From an uncultured Verrucomicrobia subdivision 3 bacterium (lineage in GTDB: Bacteria; Verrucomicrobiota; Verrucomicrobiia; Limisphaerales; UBA11358): a stretch of 64,000 nucleotides of DNA. Below the pieces are notes generated by a model, which saw only the letters and a list, made by a program, of their open reading frames with translations, was not told where the DNA came from and did no database searches. The stretch covers positions 1-64,000 of the forward strand of contig CAILMI010000029.1 in the NCBI GenBank assembly GCA_903835255.1, read 5' to 3'. The translations under genes and the position numbers were made by a program. Shown here piece by piece: positions 41,159-50,486 of this stretch (the first letter of the stretch is position 1; each line of letters starts with the position of its first letter).

Positions 41159-42403
41159 TCATGCGGGTTTCCGTTTGGTGACAAAACCGACAAGGTGATA
41201 CAGGAACTGGATAGCCAGGCCCAGGCCGACCATCGCACACCCGATGTAAGGCGTCAGCCAGCCCGGATTGCGGACCACCTGCAGCACCGAGGTGGGCGTG
41301 CGCGCGCCCGCCATCGCGGAGGCCCCGGCGTCCATCTGATATTGGTAATAAGTGTAGCCGCCATAGCGCAGCGGATGGTTCATGGAGATTTCCACCTCGC
41401 GCCGCTCGCCCGCCTGAGGATTGTTCAGCAGCACGCGGCTGCGAAAGTCCTTGGGGATATCCGTGCCCGGATAAACCGTATGGGTCGCCTGGAGCAGCGT
41501 GATCGAAAACGGGTTGTACACCCGCGCCGGCCGCAAGGTGAGGATGAATGATTTGCCCCCAGCCACAATGGTCTGCGGCGCGATCAGCAGGCCGGCGATT
41601 TTTTGCGCCAGTTCCGCGCCCATCGGCGCATAGTTATTCCGGACCGCCTCCACCAGCGACGCCTCGCCGGCCCAGCCGCTGGCCACCCAGGTACCGAGCG
41701 ATCCGGCGTCCGCGACCAATTCCAACACCACCGTCGGAACGTTGAGCTGGTCCATCTTCCGGACGTCCTCCACCTTTTTGAAATTGAAGTTCCGACCGAG
41801 GCCGTTCGTGGTGAGCGGGGCGCCATTCTGCAGCATCGGCGCGCGGAAGGTGAGGTCCGAGTTTTTCCAGGCCGACTTTACGCGGAGGGTGAACGGCAGG
41901 CTATCGCTCTTCAGTTCGCCGCCCTCCTTCAGCATTTTTTCCGGGATGGCGGTGACTTGATTGCCGGAAAGAAAGATGAGCTCGTAGGAGGTGGCGCTGT
42001 CGGCAAAATCCCGCGTCTCGCCCTCGGCCAGGTGCATCTGGAGTTCGCGGGAGAGCAGGTCGGTGGACAGCTGGCCGACGAGCAGCACGATGATGCCGGC
42101 GTGCGCCAGCTGGATGCCGATTTTTTTGGGCGTGAGTTGAAACCGGCAGATGTGGGCGCAGACGAGGTTGACCAGCAGCAGCGTGCCGAGCAGATAGCCG
42201 CCGGGGAGCAGCAGCGGGATCTTATGGCCAAAAAAACTCGCCCCCACCACCAGCCATCGCTTGAAGTAATGGGCCTGCGCGCCGTACAGGCCCTCATCCG
42301 CCTGGGCGATGGTGCCAATGAACACGAGGACGATGGCGAACGCCAGCAGCACGACCATGAGCCGCAGCGATGAAAACAACTCGACGATTTTTTTAATGGG
42401 CAT
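41159..42403 (-). CDS. resB: ResB/Ccs1-like cytochrome c biogenesis protein
   Basis: Follows CcsA; KIVELFSSLRLMVVLLAFAIVLVFIGTIAQ; QLAHAGIIVLLVGQ. Confidence 0.85.
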   Translation of the reverse strand: MPIKKIVELFSSLRLMVVLLAFAIVLVFIGTIAQADEGLYGAQAHYFKRWLVVGASFFGHKIPLLLPGGYLLGTLLLVNLVCAHICRFQLTPKKIGIQLAHAGIIVLLVGQLSTDLLSRELQMHLAEGETRDFADSATSYELIFLSGNQVTAIPEKMLKEGGELKSDSLPFTLRVKSAWKNSDLTFRAPMLQNGAPLTTNGLGRNFNFKKVEDVRKMDQLNVPTVVLELVADAGSLGTWVASGWAGEASLVEAVRNNYAPMGAELAQKIAGLLIAPQTIVAGGKSFILTLRPARVYNPFSITLLQATHTVYPGTDIPKDFRSRVLLNNPQAGERREVEISMNHPLRYGGYTYYQYQMDAGASAMAGARTPTSVLQVVRNPGWLTPYIGCAMVGLGLAIQFLYHLVGFVTKRKPA

Positions 42404-43562
42404 CGGGGTAGGTGGCGGATTGGACAAACCGGATCAGCGCCTCTTTTTGCTGCGCCACCAGCTCCGCGTCGCCCATGAGTTTGTAGAACCAGGTCTGGGC
42501 GCCCAGCGGCAACACCAGGCCGACCAGTCGCGCCGGCTTGCCGGTGCGGCCATCCGTGCCGGCAAACTCGATCACCGTCGCCTTGCCGCCGGAGGCGTCC
42601 ACCGTGGGGAGATTCAACAGATCGCTCTCCGCCAAGGGCGGCTTGCCGAGCTGCGTCCGCCAGCGATTGACGTTCGGCAGCAGGCCGCCGCCGTCGCCGG
42701 CGAGCTGGCTGATATTGACCGCGGCCTGCGCGCCCGCGGTGCCATGAATAACATATTTTGCCACCAGAAACTGTGCCAGCGGGCCCTCCTGCCAGCTGGC
42801 GGGAACCGTCCACGTAGGCTTGTCTCCGGCGGAGGACGTCATGGGCACAGAACCGGAATTCATTCCGCGGATGGGCGGATGGGAGGGCGGCAGCGTGCCC
42901 CTGTCGATTGGGGCGGAGGATGCAATGGGCGCCTCAAAGACGATGGATTTCAAAAAAGCGGTGAACGCCGTTTTTTGTTGCGCCACCCAGGCCGCCGGGC
43001 CGGTCATTTTAAAGAACCAGGCGGTGTCGTTGCGGTGCAAGATGACAGCGATTATCCGCTGCGGCCCGGCGATGCCCGGCATGGATCCAACGAGGTCGTA
43101 CAGATCGGCGGGCTGTTCGCCGACGGCGACTTTTTCCGCAAGTCCGGCCAGATCCGCCTCCGTCAGGGGATCCAGGCCCACCTGGCCGCGCCAGCGGTTC
43201 ACATTGGCGGGATCACTGCCGGCCGCGCCGCCCAAGGGAATCACGCTGATATCGGCCTGCTGGCCCCCCTGCGAAACCCCAAAACTGGCCACGCGCATCT
43301 GGCTCGGGGCCTTCGTCTCCCAGCCCGCCGGGAGCGTGTATTTCAAGGACGGCAAGCCGCTGTTGTCCGGCACCGGCATTCCGTCCGGCAGGGTGGTGGG
43401 CATCAGGCCGCCCGCAACGGGCATGGGCGCAACCGTATTGAAGTCGTTGGTTGCGTCCACCTGGTACACTTTGATTCCATCGCGCCCGCAACCCGCGACG
43501 GCGACCAGCAGCAGGGTTCCCGCGACGGCCGTCCCCAGTTTCAGAGGTTTGAATGACTTCAT
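42393..43562 (-). CDS. lipoprotein with two copies of one domain
   Basis: Lipobox VAVAGC; NVNRWRGQVGLDPLTEADL and NVNRWRTQLGKPPLAESDL show internal duplication. Confidence 0.7.
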   Translation of the reverse strand: MKSFKPLKLGTAVAGTLLLVAVAGCGRDGIKVYQVDATNDFNTVAPMPVAGGLMPTTLPDGMPVPDNSGLPSLKYTLPAGWETKAPSQMRVASFGVSQGGQQADISVIPLGGAAGSDPANVNRWRGQVGLDPLTEADLAGLAEKVAVGEQPADLYDLVGSMPGIAGPQRIIAVILHRNDTAWFFKMTGPAAWVAQQKTAFTAFLKSIVFEAPIASSAPIDRGTLPPSHPPIRGMNSGSVPMTSSAGDKPTWTVPASWQEGPLAQFLVAKYVIHGTAGAQAAVNISQLAGDGGGLLPNVNRWRTQLGKPPLAESDLLNLPTVDASGGKATVIEFAGTDGRTGKPARLVGLVLPLGAQTWFYKLMGDAELVAQQKEALIRFVQSATYPDAH

Positions 43563-43695
43563 TTTGTGCCTGTTAGATAACCGACAAAGCAACCAGCGGC
43601 AAAACTTTCTTTGGCTTTTAATGGTCCGATTTTAGGAACCGGTCACTGGCGGCCCCTCGCCCTCGAGGGCCTGCGCGGGATTGTGGCCTGCCTCA

Positions 43696-43867
43696 TTCGG
43701 CGGGTGAAAGGGGATTATTTCAAACTCGATTCTGAAGTTGAAATGGGGATGCAACGGCAAGGCGTCTCTGCCTGCACTCCCTCTCTTCCATGAAAATGGA
43801 GGAGAGGGCGGGGAGAGGAGGCCAGTTCGAAGGGCCGCGAGTGCCGGGCCCACTTCGGAAGTCGGGT
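43696..43867 (+). repeat. dispersed repeat family B, second copy
   Basis: Matches 24143..24320. Confidence 0.85.
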
Positions 43868-44997
43868 CAATCCAGGGTCTGCCGGTAGCGCTTGATGCCG
43901 AGGGCCAGCATGCCGATGACGAACAGCGCAATCGGCCACACATCGGGCGCGCATTCGGCCAGGCCGTTTCCCTTGAGTAAGATGCCGCGCACGATCCGCA
44001 GGAAATGTGTGAGAGGCAGGGCTTCACCCAGGGCCTGCGCCCATCCGGGCATGCCGCGGAAAGGAAACATGTAGCCGGAGAGCAGCAGCGAGGGCAGAAA
44101 GAAAAAGAACGCCATCTGCACCGCCTGCAGCTGATTCTTGGCGATGGTGGAGAAAGTGATGCCCACCGCCAGATTGGCCAGGATGAACAAAAGAGCCAGC
44201 GCCAGCAGCAGGGGAATGCTGCCCACCATCGGCACAGAGAACACCAGCCAGGAGGCCAGCAACACCAGCGTCACCTGAGCATAGCCGATTGTGAGATAGG
44301 GGATGATTTTTCCGAGCAGCACCTCTCCCGGATGCGCCGGCGTGGAGAGCAGGTTTTCCATCGTGCCGCGCTCGCGTTCGCGCGTGATGGCCAGGCCGGT
44401 GATCATCACCATCGTCATCGTCAACATCACCCCCATGAGACCAGGCACGATGTTGTACTGGCTGATGTTTTCGGGATTGTAATGGGGGTGAATCACCAGA
44501 TTGAACGGGGGTGGACTGCCGCGCAATCGCTGCAGCGGGCCGGTCAGATCCGGGTCCAGCACGGAGGAGGTCAGGGCGCTGATGGCCGCCGTGGCAAAAC
44601 CAACCGCCGCCGGATCCGTCGCGTCCGCCTCCAGCAGCAGATCCGGCCTTTCGCCCCGCAGCAGTTGGCGGGAGAAGTCCACCGGCACGGTCACGGCGAA
44701 CTGCACATCGCCCTCCGCAAGCAGCTCGCGGATTTCCCCCGCGCTGCGGGCCATGCGGACGATATCGAAATAGCTGCTGTTGCGGAGCGCCCAGACAAAC
44801 GTGCGCGCAAAGGGGCTGTTGTCCGCGGCGTAAACCGCCGTGGGCAGATGTTTGGGATTTGAATTGATGGCAAAGCCAAACAGGATGATCTGAATCATCG
44901 GAATGCCCACCATCATCCCGAACGTGAACCGGTCGCGCCGCATCTGGATAAACTCCTTGACGACGATTGCCCAGAACCGATGGAGATTGAAACTCAC
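43867..44997 (-). CDS. ABC-2 type exporter permease
   Basis: KEFIQMRRDRFTFGMMVGIPMIQIILFGFAINSNPKHLPTAVY; TRERERGTMENLLSTPAHPGEVLLGKIIPY. Confidence 0.92.
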   Translation of the reverse strand: MSFNLHRFWAIVVKEFIQMRRDRFTFGMMVGIPMIQIILFGFAINSNPKHLPTAVYAADNSPFARTFVWALRNSSYFDIVRMARSAGEIRELLAEGDVQFAVTVPVDFSRQLLRGERPDLLLEADATDPAAVGFATAAISALTSSVLDPDLTGPLQRLRGSPPPFNLVIHPHYNPENISQYNIVPGLMGVMLTMTMVMITGLAITRERERGTMENLLSTPAHPGEVLLGKIIPYLTIGYAQVTLVLLASWLVFSVPMVGSIPLLLALALLFILANLAVGITFSTIAKNQLQAVQMAFFFFLPSLLLSGYMFPFRGMPGWAQALGEALPLTHFLRIVRGILLKGNGLAECAPDVWPIALFVIGMLALGIKRYRQTLD

Positions 44998-45983
44998 TGG
45001 TAATTGTCCTTCGCGGTTTCCATCAGGCTGATGAAGGCATCCTCCAGTCCGGATTCAACTTTCGTCCATTCCAGCGCGGGGGTCATGAAGGGCGTGAGGC
45101 TGGCGCGCATTTTACCGGCGTCCCGGCCGCTAATATGCAGCGTCCGCCCAAAAGCGACCACCTGCTCCACACCCGGCCGGCCGCGGAGGGCGTCCGCCAG
45201 AGCCGACAGATTCCCGCCGGAGACCTCCCAGGTCGTCAGCCCGGCGGCCTGCACGACTTGGGCCACCGTGCCATGCGCGAGGAGATTGCCGTAGGCGATG
45301 TAGCCGAGCCGGTGGCAACGCGAGGCCTCGTCCATGTAGTGGGTGGTGATAAGAAACGTCAGGCCGCCCGCTGCAAGCCGATGGATCTCGTCCCAGAAAT
45401 CCCGGCGCGCTTTCGGGTCCACCCCCGCCGTGGGTTCATCGAGCAGGAGCAGCTGGGGCTCATGGATCAGGCACGCCGCGAGGGCGAGGCGTTGTTTCCA
45501 TCCACCCGACAGGGTTCCCGCCAATTGTTTGCGGCGTTCGGCCAACCCGAGCCGCTCCAGGCTCTGCTGCACGGCAGCCTTCCGCCCGCGGATCTGGTAC
45601 AGGCGCGCGATGAAATCCAGGTTCTCCTCGAGGGTCAGGTCCTCATAAAAGCTGAAGCGCTGCGTCATATAACCGACACGCTTCTTGATTTCGGAAGATT
45701 TGCGCCGGAAATCCAGGCCCAAGCAATGGCCTTCGCCGCCGTCCGGCGTCAGCAGGCCGCAGAGCATCCGCAGAAAGGTGGTTTTGCCGCTGCCGTTCGG
45801 GCCGAGAAACCCGTAGATCTCCCCGTGCCGCACCTGCATGGCGATATTGTTCACGACCGTGCGCCCGCCGAATTTTTTGGTGACGCCGCGCACGTCGATT
45901 GCGAGCCCAGCCCCTGCCCCGCCTCCCAGCCCATCGGCAGAGACGCAGGAGCGCGGTGGCGCGCTGGGGGGGATGGCGTTCAT
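44994..45983 (-). CDS. ABC exporter ATP-binding protein
   Basis: GPNGSGKTTFLRMLCGLL, LSGGWKQRLALAACLIHEPQLLLLDEPTAGVDP. Confidence 0.95.
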   Translation of the reverse strand: MNAIPPSAPPRSCVSADGLGGGAGAGLAIDVRGVTKKFGGRTVVNNIAMQVRHGEIYGFLGPNGSGKTTFLRMLCGLLTPDGGEGHCLGLDFRRKSSEIKKRVGYMTQRFSFYEDLTLEENLDFIARLYQIRGRKAAVQQSLERLGLAERRKQLAGTLSGGWKQRLALAACLIHEPQLLLLDEPTAGVDPKARRDFWDEIHRLAAGGLTFLITTHYMDEASRCHRLGYIAYGNLLAHGTVAQVVQAAGLTTWEVSGGNLSALADALRGRPGVEQVVAFGRTLHISGRDAGKMRASLTPFMTPALEWTKVESGLEDAFISLMETAKDNYQ

Positions 45984-45992
45984 TTCAAAACC

Positions 45993-46949
45993 TCATTTCC
46001 ATTCCACCTCCGCCGGCTGGCCGGGGCGCAACTCCTCCGCGTCCGCCGGGGCCAGAACCGCTTCGATCATGAAAACCAGGTTGGCGCGCGTCTCCCGGCT
46101 GAAAATCACCGGCGGCGTGTATTCGGCCCGGGTCGAAATATAATTGATGGTGGCGCTGAAGGGGCGCGGCGCGCCGTCGCAGTGGACGGAAACAGTTCTG
46201 CCAATGCCCACCTGCGAGAGCTGTCCCTGGGGCACGAAGAAACGGACTTTGACGCTGCCTGGCGGCAGCAGAACCACCACTGGGTTCCCCGCCCCCACCC
46301 ATTCGCCCTGCCGATACAGGGTGTCGTGCACCCGGGCGCTGCAGGGAGCGAACTGCTGCTTCTGGTCAAACGCCCACCGGGCCCGGTCGCGCGCGGCCTG
46401 CTGCGCGGCGACGGCGGCCTGCGCGGCGGCGACGGCATCCTCCCGCGCACCCAGCTGTGCCGTTGCCAGATCGGCTTCCAACTCAAGCACACGCGCCTGA
46501 GTCGCATCGCGCATCGCGCGGGCCATGTCCAGTTCCTCCCGGGACACCACGTCGGTGGCGTCAAGCTTTTCCCGCCGCGCAAGCTGCGTGGCAGCCAGCT
46601 TCAAATCCGCACGCACCCGGTCCCGCTGCGCCGCCAGCGACGCGATCTCCGTTGGCCGCTTACCCTTGGCAAGGTCGTCAAGTTGGGCCTGCGCCTGCGC
46701 CAGGTTTTTTTCCGCTTGGACAAGGGCGGCGGCTTCAGATTGCCGCTCCAATTCAAAGAGCGGCTGGCCGGGGCGGACGGAATCCCCGCGGGCGACGGCG
46801 AGCTTTGTGAGGGCTCCCCCGAGCGGCGCTGCCACGTACACATATTCGCCCTCGAGATAGCCCTGGACCTGGCCGCGGGGATGCGGGGAGCAGCCAGCGA
46901 GCAGCGCTCCCGCGAGAACGGGAAGCAGGATGTGCGGTAAAATCCTCAT
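45993..46949 (-). CDS. HlyD-family membrane fusion lipoprotein
   Basis: Lipobox GALLAGC, coiled-coil hairpin, VYVAAPLGGALTKLAVARGDSVRPGQPLFELE. Confidence 0.9.
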   Translation of the reverse strand: MRILPHILLPVLAGALLAGCSPHPRGQVQGYLEGEYVYVAAPLGGALTKLAVARGDSVRPGQPLFELERQSEAAALVQAEKNLAQAQAQLDDLAKGKRPTEIASLAAQRDRVRADLKLAATQLARREKLDATDVVSREELDMARAMRDATQARVLELEADLATAQLGAREDAVAAAQAAVAAQQAARDRARWAFDQKQQFAPCSARVHDTLYRQGEWVGAGNPVVVLLPPGSVKVRFFVPQGQLSQVGIGRTVSVHCDGAPRPFSATINYISTRAEYTPPVIFSRETRANLVFMIEAVLAPADAEELRPGQPAEVEWK

Positions 46950-47018
46950 ATGAAGCACGCCCTGATGATAGCAGGCCGATGCGTCTTGACGAGTCAAACG
47001 AAGAGTCGACTTTCAACT

Positions 47019-47030
47019 TACCGAATGGTA
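47019..47030. promoter_or_regulatory. TACC-GAAT-GGTA inverted repeat, TetR-type operator candidate
   Basis: Located in divergent gap between membrane fusion and TolC genes. Confidence 0.35.
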
Positions 47031-47046
47031 GGATGCGGCACCTGAA

Positions 47047-48414
47047 ATGAAATCTTGGACATTTTTATCGCTGGTCCTCGGCCTCACGGTGGCGGTGGGG
47101 GCGGAAACCCCGGCGCCCTTTTGGCTCTCGCGGCCGCTGTCGCTGGCGGAGTCGCTCAACATTGCCCTCGCTCAAAACCCCACCATCCTCAAGGCCCGGA
47201 GCGACCTGGAAGCCTCCAGCGGCGTGGTGGTGCAAACGCGCGCGGTGGCGCTGCCGCAGCTGCAGGCCGCCGGCCAGTACAAGGACACCGACCGGAGCTC
47301 GATTGAGAATTTTCCAGGCATTGCGAGCATGCCCGACCAGAACTGGAATGCGGGTCTGCGCCTGGTCCAATCCGTATATCAGGGGGGCAAGCTGCTGGCC
47401 TCCCTCCGCGCCGCCACAGTCACCCAGCAGCAGGCGCTGGCGCAATATCAGACGATCCTGGCAGACACGCTGCTGGTGGTGCGGCTGGCGTATTACAAGA
47501 TCCTCCTGACCGAGCAGCAGATCACCGTGAACCAGGCCTCGGTGGGGCTGTTGCAAAAGGAGCTGGACGACCAGCAAATCCGGTTCGACGCCGGCATGGT
47601 GCCGCACTTCAACGTGCTCCGCGCCAAGGTGGCCCTGGCCAATGCGCGCCCCCCGCTCATCAACGCGCAGAACAATTACCGGATCGCCAAGAACACCCTG
47701 GCGAACCTTCTGGGATACGATCTGCCGCGGGATATCTGGGACAATATTCCACTGAACCTCACGGACCCGCTCGACGCCGCGCCGTTTGCAATTAATCTGC
47801 CCGACGCCTTGCTGCGGGCGCTCGAGAAGCGTCCGGAACTGGTCGTGTTGCGCAAGACCGAGGAACTTCAAGGACTCAATATCATTGATGCGGCTTCCGG
47901 CTACAAACCGAACGTCCAGCTATTCGCCGGATACAACTGGATGAACCGGCAATTTGCCAATCCGCCCACGGGAGAGGGCCCCGCCCTCAACGATTACCTG
48001 GATGGCTGGAACGCCGGAGCGCAGGTGAGCTGGAACATTTTTGACGGGCTGCTCACGCACGGCAAAGTCGTCCAAGCACGGGCGCTCCATCAGAAATCAA
48101 AAACCGCCTTGGAAGAGAAAGCCCGCCAGATTGAGCTGGAGGTCCGCACAGCCTATTCCGACTTCATCGGTGCACAGGAGGTTTTGGAATCGCAAAAGAC
48201 CGTCCAGGACGAGGCGGAAGAATCGCTGCGCGAAGCCCATGCCCGCGCCAGTGCCGGGACCGCCACACAACTGGACGTGCTGGATGCCGAGACCGCGCTC
48301 ACCACCGCCCGCAGCACCCAGGTGCAGGCGCTGCACGACTACGATGCCGCGCGCGCGCGCTTTGAGCGCGCCATTGGCAACGACGCCGCCCCGCTATCCC
48401 CCACCAAGCCGTAA
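47047..48414 (+). CDS. TolC-family outer membrane efflux protein
   Basis: SLAESLNIALAQNPTILKARSDLEAS; duplicated coiled-coil architecture. Confidence 0.92.
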   Translation: MKSWTFLSLVLGLTVAVGAETPAPFWLSRPLSLAESLNIALAQNPTILKARSDLEASSGVVVQTRAVALPQLQAAGQYKDTDRSSIENFPGIASMPDQNWNAGLRLVQSVYQGGKLLASLRAATVTQQQALAQYQTILADTLLVVRLAYYKILLTEQQITVNQASVGLLQKELDDQQIRFDAGMVPHFNVLRAKVALANARPPLINAQNNYRIAKNTLANLLGYDLPRDIWDNIPLNLTDPLDAAPFAINLPDALLRALEKRPELVVLRKTEELQGLNIIDAASGYKPNVQLFAGYNWMNRQFANPPTGEGPALNDYLDGWNAGAQVSWNIFDGLLTHGKVVQARALHQKSKTALEEKARQIELEVRTAYSDFIGAQEVLESQKTVQDEAEESLREAHARASAGTATQLDVLDAETALTTARSTQVQALHDYDAARARFERAIGNDAAPLSPTKP

Positions 48415-48511
48415 TCGGTGGATAGACCGATTTGAAAACACGAGCTTCCCGCGCGATTTTCCTTAAGCCTTTTTAAAACCGCCCCCCGTTTAAAAAACTT
48501 CCCATTGACTT

Positions 48512-48536
48512 AAAAACGACTGGAAGTATCGTTTTT
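48512..48536. promoter_or_regulatory. operator-like inverted repeat 1 (AAAAACGA-N9-TCGTTTTT)
   Basis: Perfect 8-bp arms directly upstream of the Rrf2 gene. Confidence 0.65.
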
Positions 48537-48540
48537 CATC

Positions 48541-49002
48541 ATGTGGGTTTCCAAGAAGACGGATTATGCCTTGCGGGCCTTGTTCACGCTGGTGGACCAA
48601 TTTGGCGGCGCACCGATTCCCATCCGCGAACTGGCCCGGCGCAACGATGTCCCCAAGCGCTTCCTTGAGCAGATTCTGCTCGATTGCAAGGCCCGGGGCT
48701 GGGTCAGCAGCACGGCGGGCATCCGGGGCGGCTACGTGCTGGCCAAAAGCCCGGCCAAAATCACGATGGGCGAGGTGGTCCGCCATTTTGACGGTATTTT
48801 GGCCCCAATTGATTGCGTTTCCGTCGCGGGCTACAAACGCTGCTCCCAGGAATCGGTCTGCCGTTTCCGACGCGTTTTCCTCGACGTCAGAAACTACGTC
48901 GCCGGCGTGATGGACCGCTCCACGCTGGCCGAGGTGGCAAAAATCTCGCCGGTCACCCGGCAGGAAGTTTCCGGGGTCTTCGCCGGCGGCGAAGGCATCT
49001 AA
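48541..49002 (+). CDS. Rrf2-family transcriptional regulator
   Basis: KKTDYALRALFTLVDQFGG...VPKRFLEQILLDCKARGWVSSTAGIRGGYVLAKSPAKITMGEVV; three Cys (C-X8-C-X5-C). Confidence 0.92.
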   Translation: MWVSKKTDYALRALFTLVDQFGGAPIPIRELARRNDVPKRFLEQILLDCKARGWVSSTAGIRGGYVLAKSPAKITMGEVVRHFDGILAPIDCVSVAGYKRCSQESVCRFRRVFLDVRNYVAGVMDRSTLAEVAKISPVTRQEVSGVFAGGEGI

Positions 49003-49043
49003 AATAATTCAAAAAAAAGTTGACGCCTCCAAAATTTCCAGCA

Positions 49044-49070
49044 TAATAACGACAAGTCGAGTCGCTATTA
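49044..49070. promoter_or_regulatory. operator-like inverted repeat 2 (TAATAACGAC-N7-GTCGCTATTA)
   Basis: 10-bp arms with one mismatch. Confidence 0.65.
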
Positions 49071-49160
49071 AGGTGCAGCGCGGTTAAAGATAACAAATTC
49101 AATTCAGAGAACCTGTCTTGAAAAACTAACGGTCAAAACGATCTTTTTATTTAGGTTTAA

Positions 49161-49181
49161 TAACGACATATTAAGTCGTTA
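49161..49181. promoter_or_regulatory. operator-like inverted repeat 3 (TAACGAC-N7-GTCGTTA)
   Basis: Perfect 7-bp arms, same half-site as repeat 2, 8 bp before the next ORF. Confidence 0.65.
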
Positions 49182-49189
49182 ATTAATCA

Positions 49190-50383
49190 ATGATGATGAG
49201 TGCGGAACCAATTCAAATTGTGGGCGAGGGGAAGGGGCAGCCGAGCTGGCTGGAGCTGGTCCAGCGGCAGGTGGGATCGCTCCGCTACGGCGTGGTGCAG
49301 ATTGTGGTGCACGACTCGCAGGTAACGCAGATTGAAAAAACGGAGCGGGTGCGACTCAACCCAGCAGGTCCAACGAAAGACGGAACGATGAAAACACTTT
49401 TTATATTATTACTGGCAACATCGCTGGCGGCTACTGCCAGCGCCAAGGAAATCAAATTGCTCAACGTCTCCTACGATGCAACGCGCGAGCTTTACACCGA
49501 CTACAACGCCGCGTTCTCCAAGTACTGGCTGGCGAAAACCGGCGACACCGTCACCGTTTCCCAATCGCATGGCGGCTCCGGCAAGCAGGCCCAAGCGGTC
49601 GCCAATGGCCTCGAGGCCGACGTCGTCACCCTGGCATTAGCGTATGATGTGGATGCCATCGCCCGGCAGGCGAAGTTTCTGCCGCTGGACTGGCAAAATC
49701 GTCTGCCGCATAACAGCACCCCCTACACTTCGACCATTGTGTTCCTTGTCCGCAAAGGAAATCCCAAAGGCATCCGGGATTGGGACGACGTGGCCCGAAG
49801 CGGCGTGAGCGTGGTGACGCCCAACCCCAAGACCTCCGGGGGCGCCCGCTGGACTTATCTTGCCGCCTGGGCGTATGCGCTGGAGGCCAGCCAGCACGAT
49901 GAGGCCAAGGCCAAGGCGTTCGTCGCGCGGCTCTACAAAAATGTGCCGGTGCTGGATTCGGGCGCGCGGGGGTCCACGATTACATTTGTCCAACGCGGCA
50001 TCGGCGATGTGCTGTTGGCGTGGGAAAATGAGGCGCACCTGGCGCTCAAGGAATTCGGCACGAACCAATTTGAGATCGTCACACCCTCCTTGAGCATTCT
50101 GGCCGAACCGCCCGTGGCCGTGGTGGATAAAAACGCGCGCCGGCATGGCACGACGGATGCCGCGAAGGCCTACCTGGATTACCTGTATTCGGACGAAGGT
50201 CAGGAGATTGCGGGCAAGAATTTTTATCGCCCGCGGTCGCAGGCCGCCGCCGCCAAATACGGCAAAAATTTTGCGCCGCTGAAACTCGTCACCCTGGATG
50301 CAGAGTTCGGGGGCTGGGCGCTAGCGCAGAGAACACATTTTGCGGGCGGAGGAACCTTTGATCAGATTTACCATCCCCAGTAA
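49190..50383 (+). CDS. YezD-like (DUF2292) domain fused in frame to sulfate-binding protein Sbp
   Basis: [29 protein letters not shown], then without a stop [36 protein letters not shown]...[28 protein letters not shown]. Confidence 0.85.
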   Translation: MMMSAEPIQIVGEGKGQPSWLELVQRQVGSLRYGVVQIVVHDSQVTQIEKTERVRLNPAGPTKDGTMKTLFILLLATSLAATASAKEIKLLNVSYDATRELYTDYNAAFSKYWLAKTGDTVTVSQSHGGSGKQAQAVANGLEADVVTLALAYDVDAIARQAKFLPLDWQNRLPHNSTPYTSTIVFLVRKGNPKGIRDWDDVARSGVSVVTPNPKTSGGARWTYLAAWAYALEASQHDEAKAKAFVARLYKNVPVLDSGARGSTITFVQRGIGDVLLAWENEAHLALKEFGTNQFEIVTPSLSILAEPPVAVVDKNARRHGTTDAAKAYLDYLYSDEGQEIAGKNFYRPRSQAAAAKYGKNFAPLKLVTLDAEFGGWALAQRTHFAGGGTFDQIYHPQ

Positions 50384-50486
50384 AAAGCGATCGGACAAGC
50401 CGGTCCAAAAAAAACAAAAAGAAAAACAAAAAAAGAGGCGCTGACCGGTCCACCGGAAGTTCCAAGCTAAAAAAACCATTGGAACT

